64,000 bases of DNA from Xanthoparmelia taractica (Eukaryota > Ascomycota > Lecanoromycetes > Lecanorales > Parmeliaceae). Shown here one piece after another: positions 1 to 11,449 of this stretch (its first letter is position 1; each line of letters begins with the position of its first letter). The stretch is from NCBI GenBank assembly GCA_033085395.1, contig MU853199.1, positions 55,267 through 119,266 of the forward strand, given 5' to 3'. The position numbers and the translations under genes are program-made. The notes under the pieces were generated by a model. That model did no database searches and was not told where the DNA came from. It worked only from the letters and a program-made list of their open reading frames with translations.

Positions 1-334
1 TTGTGAGGAGAGCAGATGCGCTTGAAACTGTAGCAGATACTGTGTCCATGTTCCTTTTGGCCTTTTCCAAAGAGCTGACCACCCCGGAGATGACCTGGTT
101 CATGGTGCGGACGGAGGACAGTTCGCGGCGAAGAGATGCTTCATGCGCGGCAAGGCGATCTTCCTCGGTGTCTAAGGGATGAGCAGGAGGTTGAGACTTC
201 GAAGTATCAGGGCGTTGTTCGGGCCTTCGTTTTATGGTGGGCACGGAGGGTGAAGCGAAGAGGTCTTCGGTGTCGTCGGCGTCGCTGTTTGAGAGCGAGA
301 GGGCATTGAGGTCTGGGGCAGTGACCTCCATCAT
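1..334 (-). CDS. duo1: DASH complex subunit DUO1 (N-terminal part, cut by window edge)
   Basis: Duo1 is a subunit of the DASH/Dam1 ring that couples kinetochores to spindle microtubules. Reading the minus strand from 334 (two consecutive ATG codons) gives 111 codons without a stop, running off the left edge. The part seen has an acidic, disordered start with a Leu-Phe-Ala-Ser-Pro motif (LFASPS), then a helical segment with RRELSSVRTMNQVISGVV and KRNMDTVSATVSSASALL, which is the Duo1 family signature as I know it. The C-terminal half lies outside the window. No intron is needed in the visible part. It is divergent from the gene starting at 790. Confidence 0.85.
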   Translation of the reverse strand, partial: MMEVTAPDLNALSLSNSDADDTEDLFASPSVPTIKRRPEQRPDTSKSQPPAHPLDTEEDRLAAHEASLRRELSSVRTMNQVISGVVSSLEKAKRNMDTVSATVSSASALLT

Positions 335-789
335 CTTATCAACGATAACACATCAATGTTTATGAGGCCGAATAGGAGGCCTCTTGCGTTGACTTGCTGG
401 AAGACGTGTTGTTGATTTTAGAGGGCACACTACGCGCTTGGGCTTTTCAGCCATTCCCCGCTAAATTCCCGCCCTGCCACAGCATTTTGACGACATTCCA
501 TCCCCAACATGACTGCTTCCTCACCCTCTACTTCCAATCCTTACTCCCAGATATAATAGCATGATGCCTTTGCTTGTCTGCCTCAAGTTGTTTTTAACCG
601 CATTGAATAGCTAAACCTGTCGAAACTTGCGCTCCGACGGCTTCACTTCGCCCAACGATCAACCATTATTATCTCAGCACGCCCTAGCTAAGACCGCATT
701 CGCTGCGCTCTGAAGTCGATATAGGCTAAGCGGCTAGCACCATTAAGTGAATGTATTAAGCGCCTCGGGCTGTTCTTGGATATTACAGT
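335..789. promoter_or_regulatory. Divergent intergenic region between duo1 and the 790 gene
   Basis: About 455 bp separate two diverging start codons. One ACGCGC (MluI-box-like) lies near 432 and a TTCCCGCC (E2F-like) near 466. Both are weak single motifs that could bear on cell-cycle expression of the kinetochore gene, but this is inference. No open reading frame of note is present. Confidence 0.3.
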
Positions 790-2240
790 ATGGCAACCAC
801 GCCTTCTTCAACATTAGCTGTACATACACCGCCGACGCCGCTTCATGGTTCAAAGTACGACGAGTATCAGTCAAAACCCACTCGCAAAGGCACGCGCGTC
901 TCTTCGTCACGCAACCAACGTTCCATTAAGACTCCCCCACCGATATCGGTTGATCTTCAGCACGTATCAACATCCCTAGATCGGAAAAAGCCAAATACGT
1001 CAGATTCTGCCCCCCACACATATTCTCCTCCACCTTCGACACATAATTCTCCTCGCAAGAAATCCTCAAGGGGCTTATTCTCCAACCAAAGCAAGGACGC
1101 TAGCGCCATGGACGGTAGTGTTCCGTCGTCAAGGGCTCCATCGCTCGATCTATCCCACAACACTGACAAGAATCCCACCTTGCAACAACCATCACTGAAT
1201 GTAGCTGTGGATATGCTCCCTACACCAGCGAAGACACCTCGCAAGAATTTCGTGCAACCAGCTGCCGTCGAAACTGCAGCTAGAGTACTTTTCCCCTCTC
1301 GATCAGATACAGTGGAAGATGCCATGCCGAATTCACGCAAGAGGAGAAGTAAGAGGCATGTCGGATTCTCCCTGTATAGCCCGATGGAAGATGATGGCGG
1401 CCTGGGCTTGGAAAATAAGATCGAGATTTATACAGACTCCAAAGACAAAGTTCCAGAGCTGGATCCGAGTGAGGACAACCCTTTCTACGACCAACATTCC
1501 CAGACTGTCGGTTTTGCAGACCCTCGGAAAAGGAAGGGTAGCAGGAAACGGAAAGCAGAGCACAGTATAGATGCGAGTGCGGAGATCGAGGAAGCATTCA
1601 ACCGTGAAGAAGGCATGGTCTACGTCTTGTAAGCAACTTCCACCCCTGTATCTGACCGAAGATGGCACTGATTGTTGTATTCAGCCGTGGCAAGAAGATC
1701 TATCGCAAATTTCCCAATGATAGCTTAGAGCATCATGAGACTAACAAGCTTGGAGGCAGCGAGCGCGAGTCCTCTACAATGAGTCTATCGACCCGTTCTT
1801 CAATCAAACCGCGCCTCCTTTTTCCAACAAAGCAACAGATCCAGGAACGTAGCGTACCTATCATTGACGACGAAGAAGCTCCCACTGACATTGAAGATCC
1901 CCAAGACCATGAGATGACCGACCCGGAGGACCAGAAAGAGATCGTGACTCCAATGAAGGCCTCAATATTTTCACCTCCCACTCCACCGACAACTGGCCAC
2001 GCAACTAGAGCAGCCACGAAGAAGTCAACGTTTGATTTGCCTTCAGATCCACCAGAGCCGGTCGACGCTGTTCCGTATGAGCGACGTGGAAAGAAGGTAA
2101 GTCCGTTTGATGGATGGGCACGCACGAAGGCTGGCATGAGCGCGGCTGGAGGCAAGGGAAAGAAGAGAGAAGGAGAGGCAATGGAAAAGACTTCGGGAGT
2201 AGCAGGCAGCAAGAAAGTCAGAGGCAATGGAGTGGTTTGA
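790..2240 (+). CDS. Ser/Pro-rich protein with many CDK-type sites, function unknown
   Basis: Two exons, 790..1628 and 1685..2240, joined over a 56-nt GT-AG intron, give 464 residues. The join is supported by the continuous reading GMVYVFRGKKIYRKFP across the junction, a conserved-looking basic/aromatic motif. The protein is largely disordered and rich in Ser, Pro and Lys/Arg. It has numerous TP/SP sites (TPPTP near residue 14, TPAKTPRKN near 140) and a nuclear-localisation-like run SRKRRSKRH. The region EDNPFYDQ precedes the FRGKK motif. The density of minimal CDK sites and the divergent pairing with duo1 suggest a nuclear cell-cycle protein, possibly a CDK inhibitor or substrate, but I do not recognise the family with certainty. 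Both the gene and the splice are well supported; the role is not. Confidence 0.7.
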
Positions 2241-2569
2241 ATCTATCCGACGAAAATTCCACGGCGTGTGTCTCGCTCGGAGCTCTAAAACTTTCTAGCA
2301 AATGCCTTCAGCGCCAGCTCTATTTGCAGTCTTCATGTTTGTTCGGCGTTGTTTCAAAGACATTTGTCATAGCACGGCGGATTTGGCGAGCTGTTGGGGG
2401 TGAAGTGTTCGAGGAGTCTTTATCCAGAACCACAGACGCTGCGTGAACGCAGACGGGAAATATTTCCATGCTTTTAGCACAAGTCTGCCAGTTTGGCTTC
2501 CTTGCTTTTGCTCATTACATCGGGTATTCGATGAATATCTGACATTAAATGCAATACCGGCTCGAGTCC
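2241..2569. other. Convergent intergenic spacer
   Basis: This 329-bp spacer lies between two converging stop codons. It should hold both 3' untranslated regions. I see no gene in it. Confidence 0.5.
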
Positions 2570-4031
2570 TCATAATTTGAAGTCAACCACACCCCTTTCT
2601 CCACCTCCATTCTCCTCAATACATCTGCAGACTCTTTCAACCAGATCCTCTTTCCTTTGGCTGCTTTTCTCACTACAAAGCTCATACACGGTCGCCAGAT
2701 TGAAAGTCAGCGCATGGAAGCTCCTCCCCTTCTCAACTAATTGATCCAGCAGCTCCAAAGCCTCATTCACCTTGCCAATGCAAAAAAGAGAAACAGCGAG
2801 GTTGTGCGTGGCGAGATCGCTGCTTGGTAAAGCTTTCCACTGCTCCGCCGCATCTGCATAGCGGCCGTCTGCCATGCTGAGTAACGGTCTGACTGAGGCG
2901 CTGGTATCGGGAAGACATTGCCGTGCTGCATCCACATTTCCACTATTGATGTAGAGAAGAGCCAGGCGCCCTTCTAGGACTTCGTCCATGCCGTTTCTAG
3001 GTCGTAAGCTCTCCAAGTGCCTTGCAGCAGCTCCAGCATCACCCATCTCAATCAGAGCATCGGCCACGCACAGTCCCAGTTGCTTTAATCTCTTTTTCCA
3101 CATCTGCTTTTCTCCTGGATTCGCAGCCTCCTTCACCTCCGCCCTTGCCTCCCTCGCTAAGTCGTAATAACCTCCAACGCCTCTCCTACCATCTCCGTAT
3201 CCCACGCTTTGTAACCGCACGACGAGAACCCTCAACTCCCACGGCAACAAATTCTTTCCCATAACCTCGTCGCGGTAGAATGGGCTGTTGATATCTTGCA
3301 GCGCTTTTGATTCTTCGGCAGCAAAAGGTAGATGGTTTATCAGAGTCAAGCAGGCGAGACGGGTATAGAGAAGCGAAAACAGCTCCTCAAGAGGTGGTGC
3401 CGGCGGTGTGCAGAGGCGTAATGCTGCAGCTGTAGCGGCAGAACGGTAGTTGTGATTTGCAAGAAGGGTCGGGATTGGGGTGGACGGAGGCGGCTGGCTG
3501 TTTGACGTGCGGAATCTAGAGGGTAGATCCTATGGATCTTGTGAGCTCTGTAGCCATCACGAAATATAGGACGGTTGCTTACTAGCTGTGATAAAGGGTG
3601 GTAGATGTCTGGCCGGAGAAGGTAAGTGAAATCCTTGCTAGGCAGGGGTAGAGCGCCCGTTGCGCCGGGTTGAGCGAGTGGGCGCTCGAGGCTGGAAGAT
3701 TCGGTAGGTACAGGAGTACTAGCGGCTTCAATGGTGAAATTTCCCGATGCTAGAGGAGCTCCGATAGCTAAAGGACTGAGATGTCAGAGCCATGCTTCAA
3801 GGATAGATAGGTCAATCATACTCGTCGGAATCAAGGGGTCCCTTGGTCATACGTCTTGCGAGGTGAGCTGGAGGTTTTTGAATCACGTCAGTAAGATGGC
3901 TCGTGGATTGAGAAGCAAAGCATGTTAGAGAAGGTTTATTGTCTTTGCGTCGAGTTACCTCTGTTGTAGGAGGCATTTCTTGAATGCCTTTTGGAGCCCG
4001 AGCTAGCTTCTAGACGCTGCGGACTTGCCAT
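2570..4031 (-). CDS. trappc12: TRAPPC12-like TPR subunit of the TRAPP trafficking complex
   Basis: TRAPPC12 is a tetratricopeptide-repeat subunit of TRAPP, the tethering and Rab-exchange complex of the ER-Golgi route. Four exons on the minus strand: 3959..4031, 3822..3867 (46 nt), 3583..3775 and 2570..3529. They give 423 residues. The short second exon encodes HLARRMTKGPLDSD and is needed to keep frame. The third exon carries KDFTYLLRPDIYHPL, the conserved lead into the repeat region. The fourth holds helical repeats (INSPFYRDE, LLPWELRVLVVRLQ, ALLYINSGNVDAARQCL, HNLAVSLFCIGKVNEALELL), typical of TPR hairpins. The first ATG after an upstream stretch without good coding bias was chosen as the start (MASPQRLEASS). 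Assignment rests on recognition of the C-terminal TPR half and the YLLRPD motif. Confidence 0.78.
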
Positions 4032-4409
4032 GCTGGATCTTTGCGAAAAGCGATAAAACGGTGCTTTGAACTCTTGTTGTTGATCTGTGAAATGAAAGAG
4101 ATACCAAGAACAATGCAGTTGGAATGTCAATAATTGGAGCGGATGCAGTGCTGTTTTCGATACCTCAGCCAACGCTAAGTGTAATTACAAATGTAAGGTA
4201 ACCATTAGTCCCCTTTTCACCCGTAAATTTAAGTCGTTTCAACTTCTTCATATATTAGTCTAGTTAAGTTTCTAAGGTACCTAATCCTCAAATTTTAGCA
4301 TAACGAAATTGAAAACACAAGATTGTCTCTCTATATATCTAACCATACTAACCTCCACACTGCCTGAGGTTCAAAACCATCGTAATCTCCTCAAGTCATC
4401 AATCAAAGC
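4032..4409. promoter_or_regulatory. Divergent promoter region between trappc12 and the DUF1749 gene
   Basis: This is a 378-bp AT-rich spacer between diverging starts. A TATATAT stretch near 4332 lies about 75 bp upstream of the 4410 start codon and could serve as a TATA-like element. No gene is seen. Confidence 0.4.
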
Positions 4410-5339
4410 ATGAGCTCCACGGACATTTACCATCCTGGACTCTTGCACCGTCTCTATCCACCTCTTGTCGCATTCGAACATCGCCATAATCCTCAATCTC
4501 AAGCCTCTAATATCGTTCTTTTCTTAGGCGGCCTGTCCGATGGATTGCTCACGGTTCCCTATGTTCGTCACATCGTCTCCGCCCTTCCTTCCTCTTGGGC
4601 TCTCATGGAACCCGTTCTCTCATCATCCTACAGACAATTTGGAATCTCTTCATTAGGGAAAGACGTAGTGGAAATAGCGCAGCTCGTTGAATACGTGCAA
4701 AGATTACATCCAAACGGAAAGGTCGTTCTGCTTGGTCACTCGACAGGGAGCCAGCAAGTTATGCACTACCTCATTGGCCCTGGTTCGCGTCCCAGGGTCC
4801 ATGGTGCCATTTTTCAAGCCAGTATTAGCGACCGCGAAGCGTTGACTACATTTGTCTCGGCGGATGAATACCAGTCTGCTTGCGCAGTCGCTAAATCATA
4901 TATTTCTGATGGCAGGGGAGCCGATATCTTGCCCTTCAAGCTGACCACTTCCTCATTTCAGACCGCACCCATATCGGCAAGCAGATGGATCAGTCTTGCA
5001 AGCCCAGGACCAGACCATGAAGGGGAAGATGATTATTTCAGTAGCGATTTTGATGACAAGAGGCTACATAGAATATTCGGGCAATTGGGGAAGACGGGCA
5101 AAAGAATCATATTTCTATATAGCGGAAGCGATCAGTATGTGCCTAGCACGATCGATAAGTCGAAGCTTGTGGCGAAATGGCACAAGCATATTAGGCGGAG
5201 CGGAGGGGTAATCGACGAGGGTAGTGGAATAGTCCAAGGTGCAAGTCATACGCTTATTGAAGGTGGAGAGCCGCTTGCGAACATGGTTGGAAGGGTTATT
5301 GGTTTTCTGGCAAGTCTGGAAAAAGAGGACAAGTCATAG
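4410..5339 (+). CDS. DUF1749 alpha/beta hydrolase (SidJ fusarinine C esterase family)
   Basis: Single exon, 309 residues. The fold is an alpha/beta hydrolase: the nucleophile elbow GHSTGS places Ser at residue 111, GSDQYVP supplies a candidate acid, and GASHTL near the end supplies the His. The early LFLGGLSDGLLTVPYV motif is typical of DUF1749 proteins. The one characterised family member I know is Aspergillus fumigatus SidJ, which hydrolyses the siderophore fusarinine C after uptake. Whether this copy acts on siderophores or another ester is unknown. No siderophore synthetase, transporter or GATA regulator lies nearby, so genomic context does not support a siderophore role. No signal peptide is seen, so it is likely cytosolic. 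Confidence 0.8.
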   Translation: MSSTDIYHPGLLHRLYPPLVAFEHRHNPQSQASNIVLFLGGLSDGLLTVPYVRHIVSALPSSWALMEPVLSSSYRQFGISSLGKDVVEIAQLVEYVQRLHPNGKVVLLGHSTGSQQVMHYLIGPGSRPRVHGAIFQASISDREALTTFVSADEYQSACAVAKSYISDGRGADILPFKLTTSSFQTAPISASRWISLASPGPDHEGEDDYFSSDFDDKRLHRIFGQLGKTGKRIIFLYSGSDQYVPSTIDKSKLVAKWHKHIRRSGGVIDEGSGIVQGASHTLIEGGEPLANMVGRVIGFLASLEKEDKS

Positions 5340-5631
5340 GACAAAGAGTGATCAATGGATATTCTTTCTTCAACCTAAGACGTGACGGGTAAATCCACGC
5401 AGGGAGGCATTCGTGACGGATGTTAGTAGCCATATAACACACAGTCGTAGAGCAAGTAGGATACGGATACCTAAAGGCAGCAATTCAAGTAGCAATTCAA
5501 GGCTAATCTTACATCGACATGCCATAATGTACCTCTATTATGCAACAATGCCGACAGACAAGCACAAAGCCCGCCAAGAGTCTGTGCAGCATAACATGCA
5601 ACATGTGCATGTATAATAACAGTAAGAAAGC

Positions 5632-8600
5632 TCAATAGGCCCCAGGCTGCTGGAAAAGCCTCTGGCCACCAATTACTGGCATTGTCCCTCCAACTGAAGG
5701 ACTGCCAATATCAACTGCTCTCTCAATTCCTCCAATGGACGAACTTCGTCCGGGCTCGTATCTGACGACCCAACCCGATGAGTCCTGTAAACGAGTAAAC
5801 GAGCCGTCTCCGTTATATGTGTTACCAGGAATGTCGCAAAATTCGAGCATCTCCGCCGAATTGATGGGCACTTCATGCGCAGCCTTCATCAACTGCACTT
5901 CACGAAGTAAATCCTCGACACGGAGCCAGCCGGAAGCCTGCCCGTTCAACACCCTGCTATCCATCTTCTCGCACGCTGTACGCACCGCCATCCTAATTGT
6001 CGCAGCTCGGGATGGGTTTGCGCGACTGGCACTGCCAATAGATCCAAAGGCATTACTGTTGTTTGGTCTACCAAAGCCTGCAGATTTGTCAGCAAAGAAA
6101 ACAGTATATCGAAAAGAGAATCTGCCTACCAGGCCCATTGGACCAATGTGGTGGACCTGACATTTGGGGACCTCCGAACGGCGATTGCTGGGCCGACCAG
6201 GTATTCCCATTTCCGTTCTGCATCCCACGAGGAAGATTGTCAATTCTTGTGGCTGCATCGCAATTGATCAGCGTTGGGACGCAGAATCAACGAATCTCGA
6301 CTTACTACCGATAGCATCTGAAAACCCCGAGTTGATACCGAACCCTTGTCTTACAGAACGGGCTGCTCCGGGTGCCATACTCCCTCGCCGAGAGTCGTTT
6401 GAATTAGAGGTTAATGGATCATCGGTGTCTTCAAGTAAAACACTGCTCCCAAGATGATTACTGAGGTCGTCAACGTCAGTATTCGTAGACGGTGCGCTTC
6501 CCCCTTGCTGGTGAGGAGCGGCGCTTGAGGGTCGTTTTATTGGAGCTGGGCGGGCAATGGGCTGTGCTTGCGCAGGTGTACTTGGAGTCTCAAACCCAGA
6601 CCTATCGAAGGATGCTGAGGTATTTCTCGAATGGATATGAGATGGTATGTTGTCCCGAGACAAGCCATAACGAGAGACATCATTCGAACCGACGGTAGGC
6701 ACGCCAATCGGCGAAATTTGCGATGGTGGAGGATCCATCATACCTCCTCGACCTTGCGGCATCTGCCTCGGTCCATTGATCCCAGGTGGAAACGATATTC
6801 CATTTGGTCCCATGAAGTTTCGGTATTGGGAACTGCCGACAGTGGCTTGGTTTGAGTACATGACAGGATGGTGTGGCGCTTGTTGTGTCATTGGTGACGG
6901 CGGAGGACCAAAGGCTGAAGATGGAAACGCACTTGCAACCATTGATGGCATGCTAGAGAGGCCTGGAGGCTGTGAAATCTGGCCGGAGGACGCACCAAGA
7001 GAACCGTAATAGGAGGAGGATGGCTGTGACTGCTGTGTCAGAATGGGTTGAAGTGCTCCTTTTCCTGGCCCAGTCAACGTGCCGTTCGGTCCAGTAGCTG
7101 ACGCGGCCGGAGAAGTTGTGGAGCTCGATACAGCGGGTAACGGGGTTTTGGGAGAGTTGTTGCGGGACTCTTGTAAGGACTGCTGACGCTGGCGCATCGG
7201 CGTGGGAGCCTTAGGGACAACTGGGGTAGCGATCTGTAGATGTGGGGACGCATGGCTGCTTGTTGTGAGAGGCGGATGAAGGCCTGGAGGCACTGAACCA
7301 ACGATAGAAGGACCGTTCGCCGGCGATGGTCTCTTCGAAACGCTTTGGGCCGTTTGCACTGACTGCTTCGCCTCTGCTTCATCCTTTTTAATTTGGGTTT
7401 TTGCCTCTGCTTCGCTTTTTGCTCGGACACCCCGCTCTTTCTTTTCTCTAGCTTCATTCTCCCTTAGTTCTCGCTCTTCACGTTCCTTTCTCCTTATCTC
7501 CTCACGCTTCTTTTTCTCGTGTTCCTTTTGCTCTCGTTGTTTCCGCTCATGTTCTACCTGCTGTTCTTTGGCTTCTCTTAGGCGTCTCTGTTTTTCGGCT
7601 TCCTTTCGGTGTTTCTCTTCCTCCTGGGCCTTTTTCTCCGCTTCTTTCTTCTTCCGCTGCTCTTCTTTCTTCTGCCGCAGCTCCTCGGCCTTTCTCTCTT
7701 CTAACACTTTGGCCGCATGTTCTTCAGCGGCCTTCTCCGCGTCACGTCTGGCCTTCTCCTCGTCCTTTGCTTGCTTTTGCTGGCGCTTCTTGTCCTTTTT
7801 CTTCTGCGCTTCCTTGGCTTTCTTAGCTTCACGTTGAGCATCGACACGAGACTCGTCGTCTAACTCCTCCAGCAACTTTTGTTGCCGCTCAAGGGCCACT
7901 TTCTCTCGGTATGCCGTTAGAACTCGTTGTTCGAACATTCGTGCTGCAAATATTTGAAACATTCTACGCCCTTCCTTCATCCGGTCCTTCTCGCTCATAG
8001 ACCCCTAGAGACGTCAGTACGACGAGTTCAATAAGTGTATCACCAGCGTTCACCATGTCATCTTCTTCATCGTCTTCATCGTATTCCTGACTATCGTATT
8101 CATCGTCCTCGTCGTCATCATAGCCATCATCATCCAGAGGTGGACCATGATTGTGACCTTGCATTGATGGTTGGCCCATACCAGCAGCTGCATACTGTGC
8201 TTCTTCTTCTCTCTGCATTCGTCGTTCGGCAAGCTGCTCCATCATCTCGATGAACTTCTTGCCATCGTTCTTAAGTAGATCATCTGCAACTGTCAGTATT
8301 CCGTCTAGGAAGTATCAGCACATTGGGAATAATGACTGCATATGTGGGCATATGACGCACCTTGCACGGTGAGATTATCGCCGAAATTGAAGAAATCTGT
8401 AGCTGAGCCAGCTTGCTCTTCTCCGTCATCGTATTCGCTTATCTCATCGTCCTCCTCTTCTTCACTGTAGTCATCTTCATCAGCAGCCTCATCATCCTCT
8501 CCAATCTCCTGAATGCGGCCCCTGGAAGACCTTCCGTTGAGCATTTGAGAGCGTCGACTCGTCGATGCTCGAGGCAATGGATGATGGAATTGAGAAGGTG

Positions 8601-9651
8601 CCATTATTGTTCCGTCCTCGCCAATGATCTGCTGATTATTGGCATACTGTTCGAGTTCTTCGTAATAAGCGTCGTATAATACCTCGAGCTCCTCCTCAAT
8701 GGCTGTCCGCTTCCGACCGCACACAGTGCAACTACAAGAATGCTTTTGCTGCTCTTTCATCTTCTTCAAAACGGCTTCCTTTTCAACTTTGACCAATGAT
8801 CGGCGATCTTCTTCACCCAAAGACAACCAGAACTCTTTGATCCTCTCTCGTTCTTCCGCTGTTGATGTGTTCCAAATCCGGTCTTTGGTGGCAGTTTGGG
8901 AAGACTGATGGCTCCCGGACGGAAGAGGTTGCCCAAGTGGTGGTGGTGGTGGTGGAGGCTGGAAAGATGTAGGGTTAGAGGGATGAGTATGGTTGGCCGT
9001 AGAGTAATCTGCCTGAGGAGCTGAGCTGGACTTCGAGGTTTTCTTCTTCTTCTTCTTGGCTTTACCACTAGGTGGCTCGGCAGGTGTATAATTGTGTGGA
9101 GTGTGACCGTTAGTTCGGGGTGGATCATATTTACTTGTATATTCCCAAGAGATGTCCTCCCCATCATCAGGTTCATACTGCTCTGGATCGTCGTAATCTG
9201 AACCTCCGTACTCATATCCATTGGTCTCTGCTCGAGCTTGTGCCGCGCCCATCTCTTCCACAATGTCTTGATATGCACTGTCTGCTACATTTACGAATTC
9301 CTGTGCCAGCTGAGATCCAGTCATTGCATGTTGCTCTGCGGCCTTCCTCGCAGCTTCCTTCTGTCGTCGTTTTTGTTTCTTCTTGTTGACCCCACTATTA
9401 CCAGTCGTATAGTCCAGAGACTCCTGGATTATTTTGTTGCTGGACGGTGCCGGCCCAGGGGATGCTATCCTAGGGCTTGCCTTATCACTCAGCCGATAAG
9501 ACTTTGTAGCCTCCAGAGGCTTATTAACATCGGGTAATGGAGCACTATCTCTGATATCTTTCGTACTGGCGGCCTCGGACACATTTTTGGTAGCAGACGG
9601 CTTGGTTCTGCTCTTTGAGCCTGATGTCTTAGTTTGTGCACTTGAAGGCAT
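5632..9651 (-). CDS. nst1: Stress response protein NST1
   Basis: NST1 family proteins affect salt tolerance in yeast; their molecular role is poorly defined. Five exons on the minus strand: 8361..9651, 8054..8283, 6309..8004, 6130..6252 and 5632..6077, giving 1261 residues. In order are: a Ser/Lys-rich N-terminus with NKKKQKRRQKEAARKAAE; an acidic stretch; a polyproline run; a conserved helical block (KDRIWNTSTAEERERIKEFW) followed by the Cys motif HSCSCTVCGRKR; Asp/Glu-rich tracts; the family block KEGRRMFQIFAARMFEQRVL; a very long Lys/Glu/Arg coiled coil; and a Gln/Pro/Ser-rich tail with a conserved C-terminal region around LRVEDLLREVQLMKAAHEVP. The start at MPSSAQTK was preferred to the ATG seven codons upstream because it matches the usual family start. 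Intron branch sites such as TACTGAC support the second splice. Likely cytoplasmic. Confidence 0.92.
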
Positions 9652-10387
9652 CCTGCTGCACGTGACCAACACTAAGGAAATGTGAGCAGATGATGTTATA
9701 GAGCTTGCAAAGGAGCCTCCCGAATTCGTAGAGAGTCAGCGAGGGTTTGTCAAATTTGTGGAGAGGAGCATTCGGTCTCGTTGCAAAACTTAAGGAGTAG
9801 GTGACGGCGGAGACATTCAAGGTAGAAACCTGAGGCGGTCTGTTGTGCCAATAGTCGGGGCTCTAAATTGTGTGTTAGTATCTGAATGAAAGTTCTCTTA
9901 ATCCTCTGCTTTGTTCAGGACTGAGAGACCTCCCACCAGCCCCCCAAAATTACCGCTAGTGTATCAAAAACAATCCCGCCAATTGACCGAAATAGATGCA
10001 AAAAGGTATCAATCACCGCTTATTTTTTCCATGGACGACCTGGACTGGTGTACAGCTCCCATGCCTATCTACCCTATCAAACTGGGCTCATGACGGCGGG
10101 ACTGTCGTTGAAGTCCATCTACCATCAGTATCCATCCACGCCCAAAGCTATCTTCCCCGCAAGATTGATAACACTGCACCCTGTGTTGAAGGCACACCCC
10201 CCGGCCGCAGGTGGAAACCCTCCTTCAGAAGGCTCCTTCTCCGATCCATCATAATCTTGAAAATCAGGACTGAGACCATCACAAATTTGGCGCAGCTTTC
10301 AAATTTAATAACCACACTGCGCTAGTTTGCGCTTGTTGGGGTTTTATCACCGAGGCAAGACGAGAAGAGGACCAAGACACTTCTACA
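9652..10387. promoter_or_regulatory. Divergent intergenic region between nst1 and rho2
   Basis: This 736-bp region separates two diverging genes. A CACGTG E-box (9659-9664) lies just upstream of the nst1 start codon. I see no convincing gene; the short open frames here lack recognisable content. Confidence 0.4.
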
Positions 10388-11449
10388 ATGGCTCAACAGC
10401 AAGGACAGAATGTAATGCGGAGGTACGTTGTAACATGTCTGTAATGGCGGCATGAATGATGGCATGGTCCACTAAGCATTGCAACAATTGAGGAGAAGTG
10501 GGGACACGTCCTCAAATAGAAGACTTGAGAGAACCGTCATAAAGAGTCCAGGCTCTGGAGTTGCTCCTTTGTTGGACGTCAATGGGCTATTTGAGGAATT
10601 TTGCCCTTCTATATTCAGGTCTTCGAGCTCGAGGCGTCTTGATACGTCTTTATACAGACAAATTAGATACTGACACTTGCGTAAAATCAGGAAACTGGTA
10701 ATTATCGGCGACGGTGCTTGCGGGAAGACAAGTCTTCTTAGTGTCTTCACCCTGGGATACTTTCCTACAGTAAGTAGCATCACCGCTTAGGCGCGCTTCA
10801 GTGGCTAATGAGATGCAGCATTATGTGAGTTTATCAAATTTCCAGAGATCTACGGGATGGCAAGTGTACGATACCTATCTGGAACAGAGGTTAAGTTAGT
10901 ATTTTCTGTTGCAGGTGCCTACGGTCTTCGAGAATTATGTCACAGACTGCCGAGTCGACGGAAAATCTGTGCAATTAGCACTATGGGATACAGCTGGCCA
11001 AGAAGACTATGAAAGGTTACGGCCTTTGGCGTATTCGAAAGCACACATTATTCTGATTGGTTTTTCCGTTGATACACCAGATTCGCTAGATAACGTGAAA
11101 CACAAGGTATGCCTATGTTACTCATTGCCACAACGCTTGGCCTTGCTGATACTCGCAGTGGGTCGAGGAAGCTAACGAACGCTGTCCCGGAGTCCCTATT
11201 ATTCTTGTTGGCCTGAAAAAGGATCTCCGAGAAGACCCTATGGCTCAAGAAGAAATGCGCAAGAAATCATTACACTTTACGAGCGAAAATGAGGGAACGA
11301 ATGCGGCTCGGGAAATAGGTGCACGAAAATACCTGGAGTGCTCCTCGCTGACCGGCGAAGGAGTGGATGATGTGTTTGAAGCTGCCACCAGAGCAGCCTT
11401 GCTCACATTTGAGAAGAGCGAAAGAGGAGGATGCTGTGTGATCTTATAA
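10388..11449 (+). CDS. rho2: Rho2-type small GTPase
   Basis: Rho2 is a membrane-bound GTPase controlling cell-wall synthesis and polarity through protein kinase C and glucan synthase pathways. Five exons: 10388..10422, 10691..10769, 10819..10824, 10915..11106 and 11159..11449, giving 200 residues. The P-loop GDGACGKT is at residues 18-25, switch I ends HYVPTVFENY at 39-48, switch II is DTAGQE at 65-70, and the C-terminal CAAX box is CVIL, preceded by a Cys, predicting lipid modification. GYFPTHYVPTVFENYV and LEEANERCP-like sequence favour Rho2 over Rho1, Rho3 or Cdc42. The third exon is only 6 nt (CATTAT, His-Tyr); it restores the near-invariant switch I Tyr. The first intron is long (268 nt). 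Confidence 0.93.

Noticed and set aside
7568..7837. A Ser/Phe-rich plus-strand frame opposite nst1.
   Set aside because: It is the antisense reading of the Lys/Glu/Arg coiled coil of nst1.
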